From: Pseudomonas sp. 102515 | GTDB lineage: Bacteria; Pseudomonadota; Gammaproteobacteria; Pseudomonadales; Pseudomonadaceae | DNA length: 64,000 bases | NCBI RefSeq assembly: GCF_031085165.1 | Contig: NZ_JAVHTY010000005.1 | Coordinates: forward strand, 366,673 to 430,672 | Direction: 5' to 3' | Part shown: positions 10,570 through 20,214 of the stretch, piece by piece | Position numbering within the stretch: the first letter of the stretch is position 1 | Layout of the letters: each line of letters opens with the position of its first letter | Program-made: the position numbers and the translations under genes | Notes under the pieces: generated by a model | The model's database searches: none | What the model saw: the letters and a program-made list of their open reading frames with translations, nothing else | What the model was told of the DNA's origin: nothing

Positions 10570-11154
10570 ATGACTGCCGTCCAACTGATCGTCGGCCTGG
10601 GTAATCCGGGCCCCGAATACGACCAGACCCGGCACAATGCAGGGGCCCTTTTCGTTGAGCGACTGGCAGCCGCCCAGGGCGCGAGCCTGGCTGTCGAGCG
10701 CAAGTATCATGGCCTCGTGGGGCGCTTCCGCCACGCGGGCAACGATGTTCGTCTGCTCATCCCCACCACCTACATGAACCGCAGCGGCCAGGCCGTGGCG
10801 GCGCTCGCCGGCTTTTTCCGCATCCCGCCGGCAGCCATCCTGGTGGCCCACGACGAACTCGACCTGCCACCCGGCACCGCACGCCTCAAGACCGGCGGCG
10901 GCCACGGGGGGCACAACGGGCTGCGCGACATCATCGCCCAGCTCGGCAATCAGAACGGCTTCCAGCGCCTGCGCCTGGGCATCGGCCATCCGGGGCATGC
11001 CAGCCTGGTCTCCAACTTCGTGCTGGGCCGCGCACCGCGCAGCGAGCAGGACCTGCTCGACACCAGCATCGACGCCGCCCTGGAGGTGGTCCCGGAGCTG
11101 CTGACCGGCGACCTGACCCGCGCCATGCAACGCCTGCACAGCCGCAAGGCCTGA
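10570..11154 (+). CDS. pth: Peptidyl-tRNA hydrolase
   Basis: Hydrolyses the ester bond of peptidyl-tRNAs dropped from ribosomes. The 194-aa product shows [18 protein letters not shown] with the catalytic His at about 22, [19 protein letters not shown] with the supporting Asp, and [13 protein letters not shown]. It lies between rplY and ychF and probably shares their transcript. Confidence 0.96.
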   Translation: MTAVQLIVGLGNPGPEYDQTRHNAGALFVERLAAAQGASLAVERKYHGLVGRFRHAGNDVRLLIPTTYMNRSGQAVAALAGFFRIPPAAILVAHDELDLPPGTARLKTGGGHGGHNGLRDIIAQLGNQNGFQRLRLGIGHPGHASLVSNFVLGRAPRSEQDLLDTSIDAALEVVPELLTGDLTRAMQRLHSRKA

Positions 11155-11196
11155 CCTACCCTACCCTCTTCCTTTTCTTCCGCGAGGACACACACC

Positions 11197-12297
<1,101 letters not shown>

Positions 12298-12316
12298 GCG
12301 ACGGCGAACGCCAGAG

Positions 12317-12355
12317 CCCCCTCCTCACCGCAAGGTGGCGAGGGGGTTTTCTTTT
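12317..12355 (+). terminator. Rho-independent terminator after ychF
   Basis: CCCCCTC (12317-12323) pairs with GAGGGGG (12340-12346), with a nested CACC-GCAA-GGTG hairpin in the loop, followed by TTTTCTTTT. It marks the right end of the conserved pagL-ychF block. Confidence 0.88.
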
Positions 12356-12465
12356 GCGCGGAGATTGACTGTCGCAGTCCAAAGGCACGGCTCGCGGGGC
12401 GTCGATTTGGCACAATGACGGCGATCCGACCGCCGTCAAATGTCTCCCGCTGCCTGGATGCCGCC

Positions 12466-13377
12466 ATGAATTTCGAAGACCTGCGCCTGTTCGTCACCAC
12501 CCTGAACGAGGGCAGCTTCACCGCCGCCGCCGACAAGCTGGGGCTGTCCAAGCAGTTCGTCAGCCGGCGGACCCTGTTGCTGGAAGAGAGTCTGGGCGTG
12601 CGGTTGATCAATCGCACCACGCGACGCTTGCAGGCGACCGAATTGGGGATGCTGCTCTACGAGCGGGCGGTGAAGATCCTCGAGGACGTCAACGACACCG
12701 AGGAATTGCTCTCCAGCCGGCGGACGGTGCCCCAGGGGGTGCTGAGAGTCAGTGCGCCCATGACCTTTGGCACCCTGCACCTGAGTCCCCTGCTGCCGGA
12801 TTTCCTCTCGGCCTATCCGCAGATCCGCCTGGAGCTGGATCTCAATGACCGGGCGGTGGATCTGCTCGCAGAGGGCTACGACATGTCGATCCGCATCGGC
12901 ACCCTGGTCGATTCCAGTCTGATCGCCAAGCGACTGACCGAGATGCAGCTGGTGACCTGTGCCAGTCCGGGTTATCTACAGAAGGCGCTGCCGCTGCTGC
13001 AGCCGGAGGATCTGGCCGAGCACAGCTGTCTGCTCTATGGCCATGGTCGCCAGGTGGAATGGCGCTTTCAGCGCGGAGGCAAACCACTGGCACTGCCCAT
13101 GCAGGGTCAGCTCAGGGCCAACAACGGGGAAGTGGTGCGGGACGCGGCCATCGCCGGCCAGGGCATTGCGGTGCTGCCGACCTTCATCATCGGCGCGGCG
13201 CTGGCCTCAGGGGCGCTGGTGCAGGTGCTGGAAGACTTCGCCCTGCCCAGCGCGGCGGTCTATGCGGTCTATCCCCAGCATCGTCAGTCGGCACGCATCG
13301 TCCAGCTGTTCTCGGACTATCTGCGCGACCGCCTGACGGTCCGGCCGACTCACGCCACGGCGCCGCGGGTCGGTTGA
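12466..13377 (+). CDS. LysR-family transcriptional regulator
   Basis: 303-aa LTTR. The N-terminal winged HTH is NFEDLRLFVTTLNEGSFTAA through SKQFVSRRTLLLEESLGVRL (residues 1-60), followed by a periplasmic-binding-type effector domain (SAPMTFGTLHLSPLLPDFLS onward). ATG 12466 was chosen over the frame-open ATG at 12415 because LTTRs start a few residues before the first helix. The sequence resembles the CrgA/DmlR branch. Its 3' end overlaps the oppositely oriented repeat protein by 28 bp. No target gene is adjacent in the usual divergent position, so its regulon is unknown. Confidence 0.88.
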   Translation: MNFEDLRLFVTTLNEGSFTAAADKLGLSKQFVSRRTLLLEESLGVRLINRTTRRLQATELGMLLYERAVKILEDVNDTEELLSSRRTVPQGVLRVSAPMTFGTLHLSPLLPDFLSAYPQIRLELDLNDRAVDLLAEGYDMSIRIGTLVDSSLIAKRLTEMQLVTCASPGYLQKALPLLQPEDLAEHSCLLYGHGRQVEWRFQRGGKPLALPMQGQLRANNGEVVRDAAIAGQGIAVLPTFIIGAALASGALVQVLEDFALPSAAVYAVYPQHRQSARIVQLFSDYLRDRLTVRPTHATAPRVG

Positions 13378-13787
13378 CGCTGAGGCCACTGCTGGAGGGT
13401 GCGCTCGGCGCCGTCGGCGGCCAGGCGTTGGCCGTCCAGGCGCTGCTGCTGGCGCTGGATCGCCGGCTGCAGGCTGCGCTCGGCACCGTTTTCGGCCAGG
13501 GCGCGACGCGGGTCGAGACGTTGCTGCTGCCGCTGGATCGAGGGTTGCAGGCTGCGCTCGGCACCGTTTTCGGCCAGGGTGCGACGCGGGTCGAGACGTT
13601 GCTGCTGGCGCTGGATCGAGGGTTGCAGGCTGCGATCGGCGCCGTTTTCGGCCAGGGTGCGATCCTGCTGCTGGTGCTTTTCGATCAGCGAACCCAGGGG
13701 ACGCAGGGCGCTTTCCTCGGCCTGAGCGGATTGGGCGATGGCGGTGGTGAGCAAGGTGGCGGCGAAGAGGGCGGTGAGGGCTTTCAT
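13350..13787 (-). CDS. Secreted protein with 26-residue tandem repeats, function unknown
   Basis: 145-aa product with a clear Sec signal peptide (MKALTALFAATLLTTAIAQS, cleavage likely after AQA at 23). From residue 43 come three near-identical 26-residue repeats (43-68, 69-94, 95-120), each with the pattern LAENGA-E/D-RSLQP-S/A-IQRQQQRLD, then a degenerate fourth part (121-138). The repeats are Gln/Arg-rich and charged, probably helical or disordered in the periplasm. I do not recognise a family. The reading frame is supported by the signal peptide and by substitutions that stay conservative (D/E, S/A) between repeats. It is convergent with the LysR gene, overlapping it by 28 bp. Confidence 0.7.
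   Translation of the reverse strand: MKALTALFAATLLTTAIAQSAQAEESALRPLGSLIEKHQQQDRTLAENGADRSLQPSIQRQQQRLDPRRTLAENGAERSLQPSIQRQQQRLDPRRALAENGAERSLQPAIQRQQQRLDGQRLAADGAERTLQQWPQRQPTRGAVA
13428..13661 (-). repeat. Three 78-bp in-frame tandem repeats
   Basis: Three consecutive 78-bp units inside the secreted-protein gene, each encoding 26 residues. The plus strand shows cggcaccgttttcggccagg recurring at about 78-bp spacing with only a few substitutions. Such perfect-phase repeats can change copy number by slippage or recombination. Confidence 0.9.
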
Positions 13788-13893
13788 GGCGAGTACCTGT
13801 GTCGGGTGGGTGTGGACTCATTGTCGCCAGCCCGCCCCGCGCCTAGAAATCGTCCCGCGGGATAGCGATCATCGACCGCGCTGATGATGGCGC

Positions 13894-15081
13894 TCAGGCG
13901 CGCGCCTGACGCTGCCGCAGCAGGAACAGGCACCAGACGGCCAGCGCCGTGGCGGCCAGCAGGCACCCGGCCAGGCTGACTCCAGTCCAGCCGAAGTGCT
14001 CGTAGAGCCGTGCCGAAAGCAGCGAACCCAGGGAGCCGCCGAGGAAATAGCCGGTCATGTAGCCAGCGTTGAGGCGGCTGCGCGCCTCCGGACGCAGCCG
14101 ATAGACCACGTTCTGGTTGCTGACGTGGCTGAGCTGCACGGCGAGATCCAGCACCAGGATGCCGACCAGCAGCGCCGCCAGCGACCGCTGGGCGAAGGCC
14201 AGGGGTAGCCAGGCCAGGGTCAGGGAGGCCAGGCCGATGCTGGTGGCGAGGCCACCCTTGCCCTGGTCGGCCATGCGTCCGGCCAGATTGGCAGCTAGTG
14301 CCCCCACGGCGCCGGCGAGACCGAACAGGCCGATGGTGCCGTCGCTGAAGCCATAGGGCTCGGCGGCGAGCAAGAAGGCCAGGGGCGTCCAGAACACCGC
14401 GAACACAGCGAAGCCCAGGCACCCCAGCAGGGTGCGCAGCCGGTGGAGGGGTTCGTCGCGCAAGAGCACGAACACCGAACCCAGCAGCCGTGGATAGCTC
14501 AGGCCCGCCGACTGCTGATAGCGCGGCAGCGCCAGGCGCAGGGCCAGGGCGGTGGCCAGCATCAGACCGGCCGCCACGGCATAGACGGTGCGCCAGTCGC
14601 CCAGGGACGAAAGCGCCCCGGCCACGGTGCGGGCCAGCAGGATGCCGAGGATGAGTCCGCTCATCACGGTGCCCACCGCCCTGCCCCGCTGCTCCGGCGC
14701 GGCCAGGGTGGCGGCGAAGGGCACCAGCACCTGGGCCACCACCGAGAAGAGCCCGGTCATGGCGGTGCCCAGCAGCAACCAGGTCAGACTGGTGGCGGTG
14801 GCGCTCAGGGCCAGGCCGGCGGCGGCGATCACGCTCATGATGACGATCAGCCGGCGTCGCTCCAGCAGATCCCCCAAAGGCACCAGCAGCAGGAGACCGG
14901 CAGCGTAGCTGAGCTGGGCGGTGGTGACGATGCTGCCGGCCTGGGTGTAGCTGAGGTCGAAGCGCTGGGCGATGGTGTGCAGCAACGGCTGGTTGTAGTA
15001 GTTGCTGGCCACGGCGATGCCGGTGGCGACGGCCATGAGCAGGGTCAGCCAGCGGCTGAGAGGGGGCGTGGAATTCGACAT
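13894..15081 (-). CDS. MFS transporter (drug/metabolite exporter type)
   Basis: 395-aa membrane protein with about 12 hydrophobic segments. It carries the MFS motif GDLLERRRLIV between TM2 and TM3 and the exporter-type start TGIAVASNYYNQPLLHTIAQ. It belongs to the proton-driven efflux group related to YgaY/sugar-efflux proteins. ATG 15081 (MSNSTPPLSRW) was preferred to an in-frame TTG at 15123, as the latter would overlap the promoter region. It is divergent from a LysR gene 102 bp away that probably controls it. Substrate unknown. It is a paralogue of the MFS gene at 25723, with matching YYxQPLL motifs. Confidence 0.85.
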   Translation of the reverse strand: MSNSTPPLSRWLTLLMAVATGIAVASNYYNQPLLHTIAQRFDLSYTQAGSIVTTAQLSYAAGLLLLVPLGDLLERRRLIVIMSVIAAAGLALSATATSLTWLLLGTAMTGLFSVVAQVLVPFAATLAAPEQRGRAVGTVMSGLILGILLARTVAGALSSLGDWRTVYAVAAGLMLATALALRLALPRYQQSAGLSYPRLLGSVFVLLRDEPLHRLRTLLGCLGFAVFAVFWTPLAFLLAAEPYGFSDGTIGLFGLAGAVGALAANLAGRMADQGKGGLATSIGLASLTLAWLPLAFAQRSLAALLVGILVLDLAVQLSHVSNQNVVYRLRPEARSRLNAGYMTGYFLGGSLGSLLSARLYEHFGWTGVSLAGCLLAATALAVWCLFLLRQRQARA

Positions 15082-15183
15082 CCGCAGGATCCGGCAAGGA
15101 AGGGGCTGATGAGTATCGGACAACGGCAGCTATCGGTTAAATGAATCGTTAAGATGACCTTGATCTCATTTCAAGATAGCGCC

Positions 15184-16059
15184 ATGAATCTCAAGCAGCT
15201 GGAATTCGCCATCGCCCTGGCCGAAGAGCGCCACTTCACCCGCGCCGCCGAGCGTTGCCATGTGGTGCAGTCGGCGCTCAGTCACCAGATCGCCCGCCTG
15301 GAAGCCGAGCTGGGCGCCACCCTGTTCGAGCGCCTGCCGCGTCAGGTGCGCCTCACCCCCGCCGGCGAGGCGCTGCTGGTCCAGGCGCGCCAGGCGCTGG
15401 CGGCGGTGGAAAGGTTGCAGCAGGATGTGGCCGCCGCGGTCGGCGCCATTCGCGGCACCCTGACGCTGGGTCTGATCTCTTCGGTGCCACGCCTGGACAT
15501 CGTCGAGTTGCTGGCCACCTTCCATGCCCGCCATCCCCAGGTGGACATCCGGCTGCGCCAGGACAAGAGCGAGACGCTGCTGGCGGCGGTGCGCGAGCGC
15601 CAGCTGGATTTCGCGCTGATCGGCCTGTCGCGCCAGGTGGCCCTGGAGGCGGTGGACAGCCGCCTGCTGCTCAGCGAGGAGCTGGTGGCGGTGCTGCCGG
15701 CGGCGCACGCCCTGGCCGGACGCGAGCGTCTGTCACTGCACGAGCTGGTGGATCTGCCGCTGGTGGACCTGCCCACCGGCAGCGGCGCCCGGCGGCAGAC
15801 CGACGAGGCCTTCGCCGCCCTGGGCCTGCCCCATCGGGTGCGTTTCGAGACGGGCAACATGCAGTTGCTGGAGCGCTTCGTCCGGCGCGGGTTGGCCATC
15901 GGCCTGGTGCCCGACAGTATCGCCAGCACCTTTGCCGGTCTGGCTCGGGTGCCGGTCAGCGATGGGCCGCAACGTAACGTCCATGCCATCTGGTCGCCCT
16001 TGCCGACGCCAGCGACGCGGGAATTTCTCAAGGTTCTGGAAGACGCCCTGGCGGACTAG
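15184..16059 (+). CDS. LysR-family regulator, probably of the divergent MFS gene
   Basis: 291-aa LTTR. The HTH lies in MNLKQLEFAIALAEERHFTR through VQSALSHQIARLEAELGATL, followed by an effector-binding domain starting GTLTLGLISSVPRLD. ATG 15184 begins the canonical LTTR N-terminus. The 102-bp divergent intergenic region with the MFS exporter contains AT-rich sequence (15131-15180) suitable for a T-N11-A type operator. The divergent layout suggests it activates the exporter in response to its substrate. Confidence 0.88.
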   Translation: MNLKQLEFAIALAEERHFTRAAERCHVVQSALSHQIARLEAELGATLFERLPRQVRLTPAGEALLVQARQALAAVERLQQDVAAAVGAIRGTLTLGLISSVPRLDIVELLATFHARHPQVDIRLRQDKSETLLAAVRERQLDFALIGLSRQVALEAVDSRLLLSEELVAVLPAAHALAGRERLSLHELVDLPLVDLPTGSGARRQTDEAFAALGLPHRVRFETGNMQLLERFVRRGLAIGLVPDSIASTFAGLARVPVSDGPQRNVHAIWSPLPTPATREFLKVLEDALAD

Positions 16060-16280
16060 CCCTCGCCCACCGGCAAGCCGTGCAGCAGCTGAGGCGATAC
16101 GCGAGTGATCGCCAAGCGTGAGCCCCTTGCCGAGCTGTCAGGCCCGTACCGCCGATTTCGCCCATGCGCCCGGTGGACAGCTCCTGAAATTCCTGACGCA
16201 CGTTTGAGGACTGACTGCCGTCTGCTCGCATTACCGCGGCCATGGCGATCCGCCGATGCGGCCGTGCCTAAGGGCCCCTG

Positions 16281-16373
16281 GTAGGCTGGGTTGAGCGCAG
16301 CGAAGCCCGACATTGCCCAAGGCTGAACATCCTGTTGGGCTTCGACGATGGAGTCGTCTCAACCCAACCTACG
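16281..16373. repeat. MITE-like palindromic element, copy 1
   Basis: 93 bp with terminal inverted repeats GTAGGCTGGGTTGAG and CTCAACCCAACCTAC (one mismatch). An inner inverted pair GAAGCCC/GGGCTTC follows the shared GCGCAGCGAAGCCC core. Copies 2 and 3 are at 35252 and 63638. Confidence 0.85.
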
Positions 16374-16428
16374 GTCTATCGCCGCCCTGGCCTCCGCGAT
16401 AGATCACAGATCAATTTGCTGCCAAGCC

Positions 16429-16458
16429 GTAGCGTGGAAAACGACGCCGCCTTTTCCA
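16429..16458. repeat. Short palindrome, GTGGAAAA family, copy 1
   Basis: GTGGAAAA (16434-16441) faces TTTTCCA (16452-16458) across a GC-rich loop. It resembles the element at 36586. Confidence 0.65.
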
Positions 16459-16487
16459 GGGGTGAAGTCGTTGTGCTGGGCGTGCCC

Positions 16488-16856
16488 TCACCCCTCGCTC
16501 ACCGGCAGCCGGCGTACGAAGTTGCCCACCCGCCAGGCCAGCTGTTCGCCCTGGCACTGCACCAGCAGGTTGCGCACCGGGTAGGACTGGCCGGCGACAC
16601 TGGCTTCGGCCTGGGCTTCGCTGGCGCCATCCAGGTGGTTGCGGGCGAGCACCCGGTAGCTGCCGGTGCTGCAGCGTTCCGCCGCTTCCCCAGCGCAACC
16701 GGACCAGCTGCCGAAGACCCCGTTGCACTGCACCAGGTAGGCCGTGCTGCCATCCCTGAGGTAGGCGTTGTGGGAGTTGGCGCAGCCGGCCAGCAGGGCG
16801 AGGAAGCCGGCGCAGGCCAGCAGGCGGAGGGCGTTGCGGAGGATGGCGAGGTTCAT
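16488..16856 (-). CDS. Small cysteine-containing lipoprotein, function unknown
   Basis: 122-aa product with a lipoprotein signal: hydrophobic residues 7-24 and lipobox LLAGC with Cys25. The mature part has several further Cys (AYLVQCNG, WSGCAGEAAERCS, LLVQCQGE), so disulfides in the periplasm are likely. ATG 16856 (MNLAILRNAL) places the hydrophobic core correctly; an in-frame start seven codons upstream is possible. I do not recognise a named family. It is transcribed in the same direction as the LysR gene upstream, with a 104-bp gap. Confidence 0.7.
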   Translation of the reverse strand: MNLAILRNALRLLACAGFLALLAGCANSHNAYLRDGSTAYLVQCNGVFGSWSGCAGEAAERCSTGSYRVLARNHLDGASEAQAEASVAGQSYPVRNLLVQCQGEQLAWRVGNFVRRLPVSEG

Positions 16857-16960
16857 GGGCGTGGCTCCGGAAGACATGCAGCCATCCTAGAAAGCCAACC
16901 CCCTCCCCCATAAATCGTACCGGCGGATAGCGCTTATCGACGGCGCTGATGGCCGCGGCG

Positions 16961-17869
16961 TCAGGGGTTCTCGCCCATGAATCTGATGATCTCGCCGCGC
17001 AGCCAGCGCTCGCCCGGGTCCTGGTCCTGGGCCGCGCGCCAGACCAGCGACAGCTTGGCCGGGACGATGGGAAACGGCGGTTCCTCGATGCGCAGGCCGC
17101 CGCCCGCAGCCAGCGCCCGGGCGGCGTAGTCGGGCACCGTGGCGAGCAGGTCGCTGCCGGCCAGCAGGGCGCCGAGACCGTTGAAGTGGGGCACGCCCAG
17201 GGCCACCTTGCGGCTGCGCCCGAGGCGCGCCAGGTCGTCGTCGATGTTGCCGCAGAGATCGCCGGACATGGACACCAGCACATGGGGCCGGGCGCAGTAG
17301 TCCTCCAGCGTCAGGGGCGCGGGATCGCTGTCGGCGCGTACCACCAGCGCGCGGATATGCCTCAGGGTGCGGCACTTGGCATTGGCCGGCAGCTGGGTGG
17401 TGTAGCTGATGCCCAGGGACACCTCGCCGCTGGCCAGCAGCCCGGGCAGGAGCAGGAAGTTGGCGTTGCGCACCACCAGCACGCAGTGCGGCGCCACCTC
17501 GCGCAGATGGGCCAGCAGCGGCGGCAGCAGGCCGCATTCGACGTCGTCGGACATGCCCAGGCGAAACACCGCGCGACTGGCGCCGGGGTCGAAGTCGTCG
17601 ACCTCGCTCAAGGCATTGGACAGGCCGTCCAGCGCCGGCCTCAGCCGTTCGAGAATGGCCAGGGCCCGCGGCGTGGGCTCCATCGCCCGACCGCTGCGCA
17701 CCAGCAGGGGATCGTCGAAGAATTGCCGCAGGCGCACCAGGGCGGCGCTGATGGCCGGCTGGCCGAGAAAGAGCTTTTCCGCGGTGCGGGTGAGGTTGCG
17801 CTCGTGCATCAGGCTTTCGAACACCACCAGCAGGTGCAGGTCGATGCGGCGCAGGTCGTTGCGGTTCAC
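16961..17869 (-). CDS. LysR-family regulator (NodD/LinR-like branch)
   Basis: 302-aa LTTR with HTH RRIDLHLLVVFESLMHERNL through GQPAISAALVRLRQFFDDPL, then an effector domain with VFRLGMSDDVECGLLPPLLA. The RxxDLNLL-type start and FFDDPLLVRSG motif mark the branch that includes NodD, LinR and PcpR. GTG 17869 was chosen: it is preceded by GGAGGG at 5-bp spacing and fits the family start, while the upstream ATG at 17929 adds an Arg-rich non-homologous stretch. It lies 68 bp downstream of ycaC in the same direction and may regulate that operon. Confidence 0.85.
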   Translation of the reverse strand: MNRNDLRRIDLHLLVVFESLMHERNLTRTAEKLFLGQPAISAALVRLRQFFDDPLLVRSGRAMEPTPRALAILERLRPALDGLSNALSEVDDFDPGASRAVFRLGMSDDVECGLLPPLLAHLREVAPHCVLVVRNANFLLLPGLLASGEVSLGISYTTQLPANAKCRTLRHIRALVVRADSDPAPLTLEDYCARPHVLVSMSGDLCGNIDDDLARLGRSRKVALGVPHFNGLGALLAGSDLLATVPDYAARALAAGGGLRIEEPPFPIVPAKLSLVWRAAQDQDPGERWLRGEIIRFMGENP

Positions 17870-17937
17870 GGCATCCCTCCGCGAAGGTCTGGCAGGGATG
17901 GTTCGGCGCCGAGGGAGGCGCCGGACCATCGTTCCCC

Positions 17938-18561
17938 TTACTTGGCGGCCAGCTTGGCGTAGCTGGTCATCAGGTTGCGGTAGTTGGGGATGTGGTTGGA
18001 CAGCAGGGCACCGAGGCCCTCGATGTCGTTGCGCCAGTCGCGGTGCAGTTCGCAGGCCACACTGAACCAGTTCATCAGCTGCACGCCGGCGGCGCTCATG
18101 CGCGCCCAGGCGGCCTGTTGCACGGTCTTGTCGAAGGTGCCGGAGGCATCGGTCACCACGAAGACATCGAAGCCCTCGGCGATGGCCGCCAGTGCCGGGA
18201 AGGTCACGCAGACGTCGGTCACCACCCCGGCGATGATCAGTTGCTTGCGACCGGTGGCCTTGATGGCGGCGACGAAGTCTTCGTTATCCCAGGCATTGAT
18301 CTGGCCGGGCCGGGCGATGTAGGGCGCCTCGGGGAACAGCTCGACCAGCTCGGGCACCAGCGGACCGTTGGGGCCCTGCTCGAAGCTGGTGGTGAGGATG
18401 GTGGGCAGGCCGAAGAACTTGGCGCTGTTGGCCAGGGCCAGGACGTTGTTCTTGAAGTCGCTGGGAGTGAAATCCTGTACCAGGGAGATCAGACCGGCCT
18501 GGTGGTCGATCAGCAGGACGACGGCATCGTTCTTGTCGAGACGGTTGTAGGGCTTGCTCAT
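17938..18561 (-). CDS. ycaC: YcaC-type isochorismatase-family hydrolase
   Basis: 207-aa cysteine hydrolase very close in sequence to E. coli YcaC as remembered: LDKNDAVVLLIDHQAG with catalytic Asp19, YIARPGQINAWDNEDF and GVVTDVCVTFPAL with the nucleophile Cys118. YcaC forms cytosolic octamers; its natural substrate is unknown despite the family name. It is the last gene of a leftward run that starts with DoxX at 23975. The gap to the MFS gene is 46 bp. Confidence 0.9.
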   Translation of the reverse strand: MSKPYNRLDKNDAVVLLIDHQAGLISLVQDFTPSDFKNNVLALANSAKFFGLPTILTTSFEQGPNGPLVPELVELFPEAPYIARPGQINAWDNEDFVAAIKATGRKQLIIAGVVTDVCVTFPALAAIAEGFDVFVVTDASGTFDKTVQQAAWARMSAAGVQLMNWFSVACELHRDWRNDIEGLGALLSNHIPNYRNLMTSYAKLAAK

Positions 18562-18607
18562 GGTGGAGTCCTCAGTGGAGTGGTGGTGCTTGGGATGAAG
18601 GGCGACG

Positions 18608-20203
18608 TCAGGCGCCGCCCAGGAGATGGCGGATGGCGATGGGCACGCCGGGGGTCTGGTACTGCCGCGCCGCCGCCTCCAGGCGCTGTTCGCCCTGGGT
18701 CACGCGGTGGTGGTGGCGCAGGTGTTCCAGCCAGGATTCGTCGCAGAAGAATTCCTGCCAGCGGCGCGGCTCGGCGCTGTCCTGCAGCAGGGCCCAGGAG
18801 AAGGCGCCGTTGCGCCGGCGCATGGCGCCCACCGCCTGCATGGCCTGGCGGAAGGCCGGGCCGTGTTCGAGGGCGATGTCGTATTCCAGGGTGACCATCA
18901 CCGGGCCGCGCTCGCGGTCCAGGGAATCGTCGAGGATGGGCGCCGGCCAGTGCAGCGAAGGGGCGATGTCCGCCGCCGGGGTGACCGGCAGGCGCAGGCG
19001 CCAGGTCAGCCCGATGCCGGCCAGCAGCACCCCGGCCGCCGCGCTCAGGGCCAGGCTCAGGGAGAAATGACTGGCCAGGGCGCCCCAGACAACGCCACCC
19101 AGGGCGCTGGTGCCGAAGAACACCAGGATGTAGACGGCCAGGGCGCGGGCGCGCACCCAGCCGGGCACGGCGGTCTGGGCCGCCACCTGCAGGCTGGAGA
19201 GCACGGCGATCCAGGCCAGGCCGCTGGCGAGCATCACCGGCAGCAGCCAGGCGAAGTCGCGAATCCAGGCCAGGCCCAGCAAGACCAAGGCATAGAGCGC
19301 ACTGGCGCTGGCGACCAGCAGGTCACTGGACAGCCGTTCGCGCAGCCGCGGCAGCAGCATGGCGCCGCCGATGGCACCCAACCCGACGCACCCGAGCAGG
19401 ATGCCGAAATCCAGGGCGGTGCCCTGCAGGGCCTGGCGGACCAGCAGCGGCAGCAGCGCCATGCCGGCGCTGGCACCGAGGAAAAACGCGGCGGTCCGGG
19501 CCAGCACCACCTGCAGCCGGGGAGAGCTGCGGGCATAGCGGAAACCGACCCGGACTGCGCCCAGCAGGCGCTCCGCGGGCAGCACGGCGGCTGCAGGCTC
19601 TCGCCGCCAGGTCAGGAGCGCGACGATGACGGCAAGGAAAGAGACGGCATTGAGGGCGAAGGTCAGCCAGGGACCGGCCAGGCTGACCAGCACCCCGGCC
19701 AGCGCCGGACCCAGGGCCCGCGCCACGTTCATGCCCAGGCTGGACAGGGCGATGGCCGCGGGCAGCTCGCTCTTGTCGACCAGCTCGGGGGTGAGCGCCG
19801 ACCAGGCCGGCAGCATCAACGCCGTGCCTATGCCCATGGCCAGGGTCAGGCCCAGGAGCAGCGGTACGGTCATCCAGCCCGCCAGGGTCAGGCCGGCCAG
19901 GGCCAGGGCCACCGCGGCCATCCACAGCTGTACGCCGAGCAGGTAGCGGCGGCGGTCGACGATGTCGGCCAGGGCGCCGGCCGGCAGCGCCAGCAGGAAC
20001 ATCGGCAGCGCCCCCGCCACCTGGACCAGGGCCACCGCCAGGGGGCTGGCCGACAGCGAGGTCATCAGCCAGCCAGCGCCCACCTCGTGCATCCAGGTAC
20101 CGATGTTGGAGGCGATGCTGGCCAGCCACAACCAGCGGAAGGTGCGCTGACGCAAGGGCTGCCAGGGCGAGGCGGCGTTGGGATTCAAGGCGGCGGCGGT
20201 CAT
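18608..20203 (-). CDS. MFS transporter fused to a C-terminal ABM-like domain
   Basis: 531 aa. Residues about 10-410 form an MFS_3/enterobactin-exporter-like transporter (LWLASIASNIGTWMHEVGAG, LPAGALADIVDRRRYL, ALMLPAWSALTPELV). After TM12 a soluble tail of about 110 residues begins VMVTLEYDIALEHGPAF and contains GAFSWALLQD and WLEHLRHHHRVT. This pattern resembles an antibiotic-biosynthesis-monooxygenase (dimeric alpha/beta barrel) fold. A separate ABM protein is encoded in the same operon. The gene ends 46 bp before ycaC and starts 11 bp after the amidohydrolase. Transported substrate unknown. Confidence 0.85.
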   Translation of the reverse strand: MTAAALNPNAASPWQPLRQRTFRWLWLASIASNIGTWMHEVGAGWLMTSLSASPLAVALVQVAGALPMFLLALPAGALADIVDRRRYLLGVQLWMAAVALALAGLTLAGWMTVPLLLGLTLAMGIGTALMLPAWSALTPELVDKSELPAAIALSSLGMNVARALGPALAGVLVSLAGPWLTFALNAVSFLAVIVALLTWRREPAAAVLPAERLLGAVRVGFRYARSSPRLQVVLARTAAFFLGASAGMALLPLLVRQALQGTALDFGILLGCVGLGAIGGAMLLPRLRERLSSDLLVASASALYALVLLGLAWIRDFAWLLPVMLASGLAWIAVLSSLQVAAQTAVPGWVRARALAVYILVFFGTSALGGVVWGALASHFSLSLALSAAAGVLLAGIGLTWRLRLPVTPAADIAPSLHWPAPILDDSLDRERGPVMVTLEYDIALEHGPAFRQAMQAVGAMRRRNGAFSWALLQDSAEPRRWQEFFCDESWLEHLRHHHRVTQGEQRLEAAARQYQTPGVPIAIRHLLGGA

Positions 20204-20214
20204 GGTGGCGCTCC

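Larger units (their letters stand above)
16060..16487. other. 428-bp non-coding gap carrying two repeat elements
   Basis: It lies between the LysR stop and the stop of the small lipoprotein gene (convergent). Bases 16281-16373 are a MITE-like palindromic element and 16429-16458 a second short palindrome. The remaining 16064-16280 has open frames on the minus strand, but none shows a recognisable family or good codon usage; I see nothing definite there. Confidence 0.7.

Noticed and set aside
13428..13661. Regular 78-bp repeats as a possible CRISPR array
   Set aside because: Units are contiguous and in-frame with no variable spacers; they encode a repeat protein and no cas gene is near.
15979..16243. 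Small minus-strand frames at 16028-16313 as genes
   Set aside because: No ribosome-binding site, no family resemblance, and they overlap the LysR 3' end and the palindromic element.
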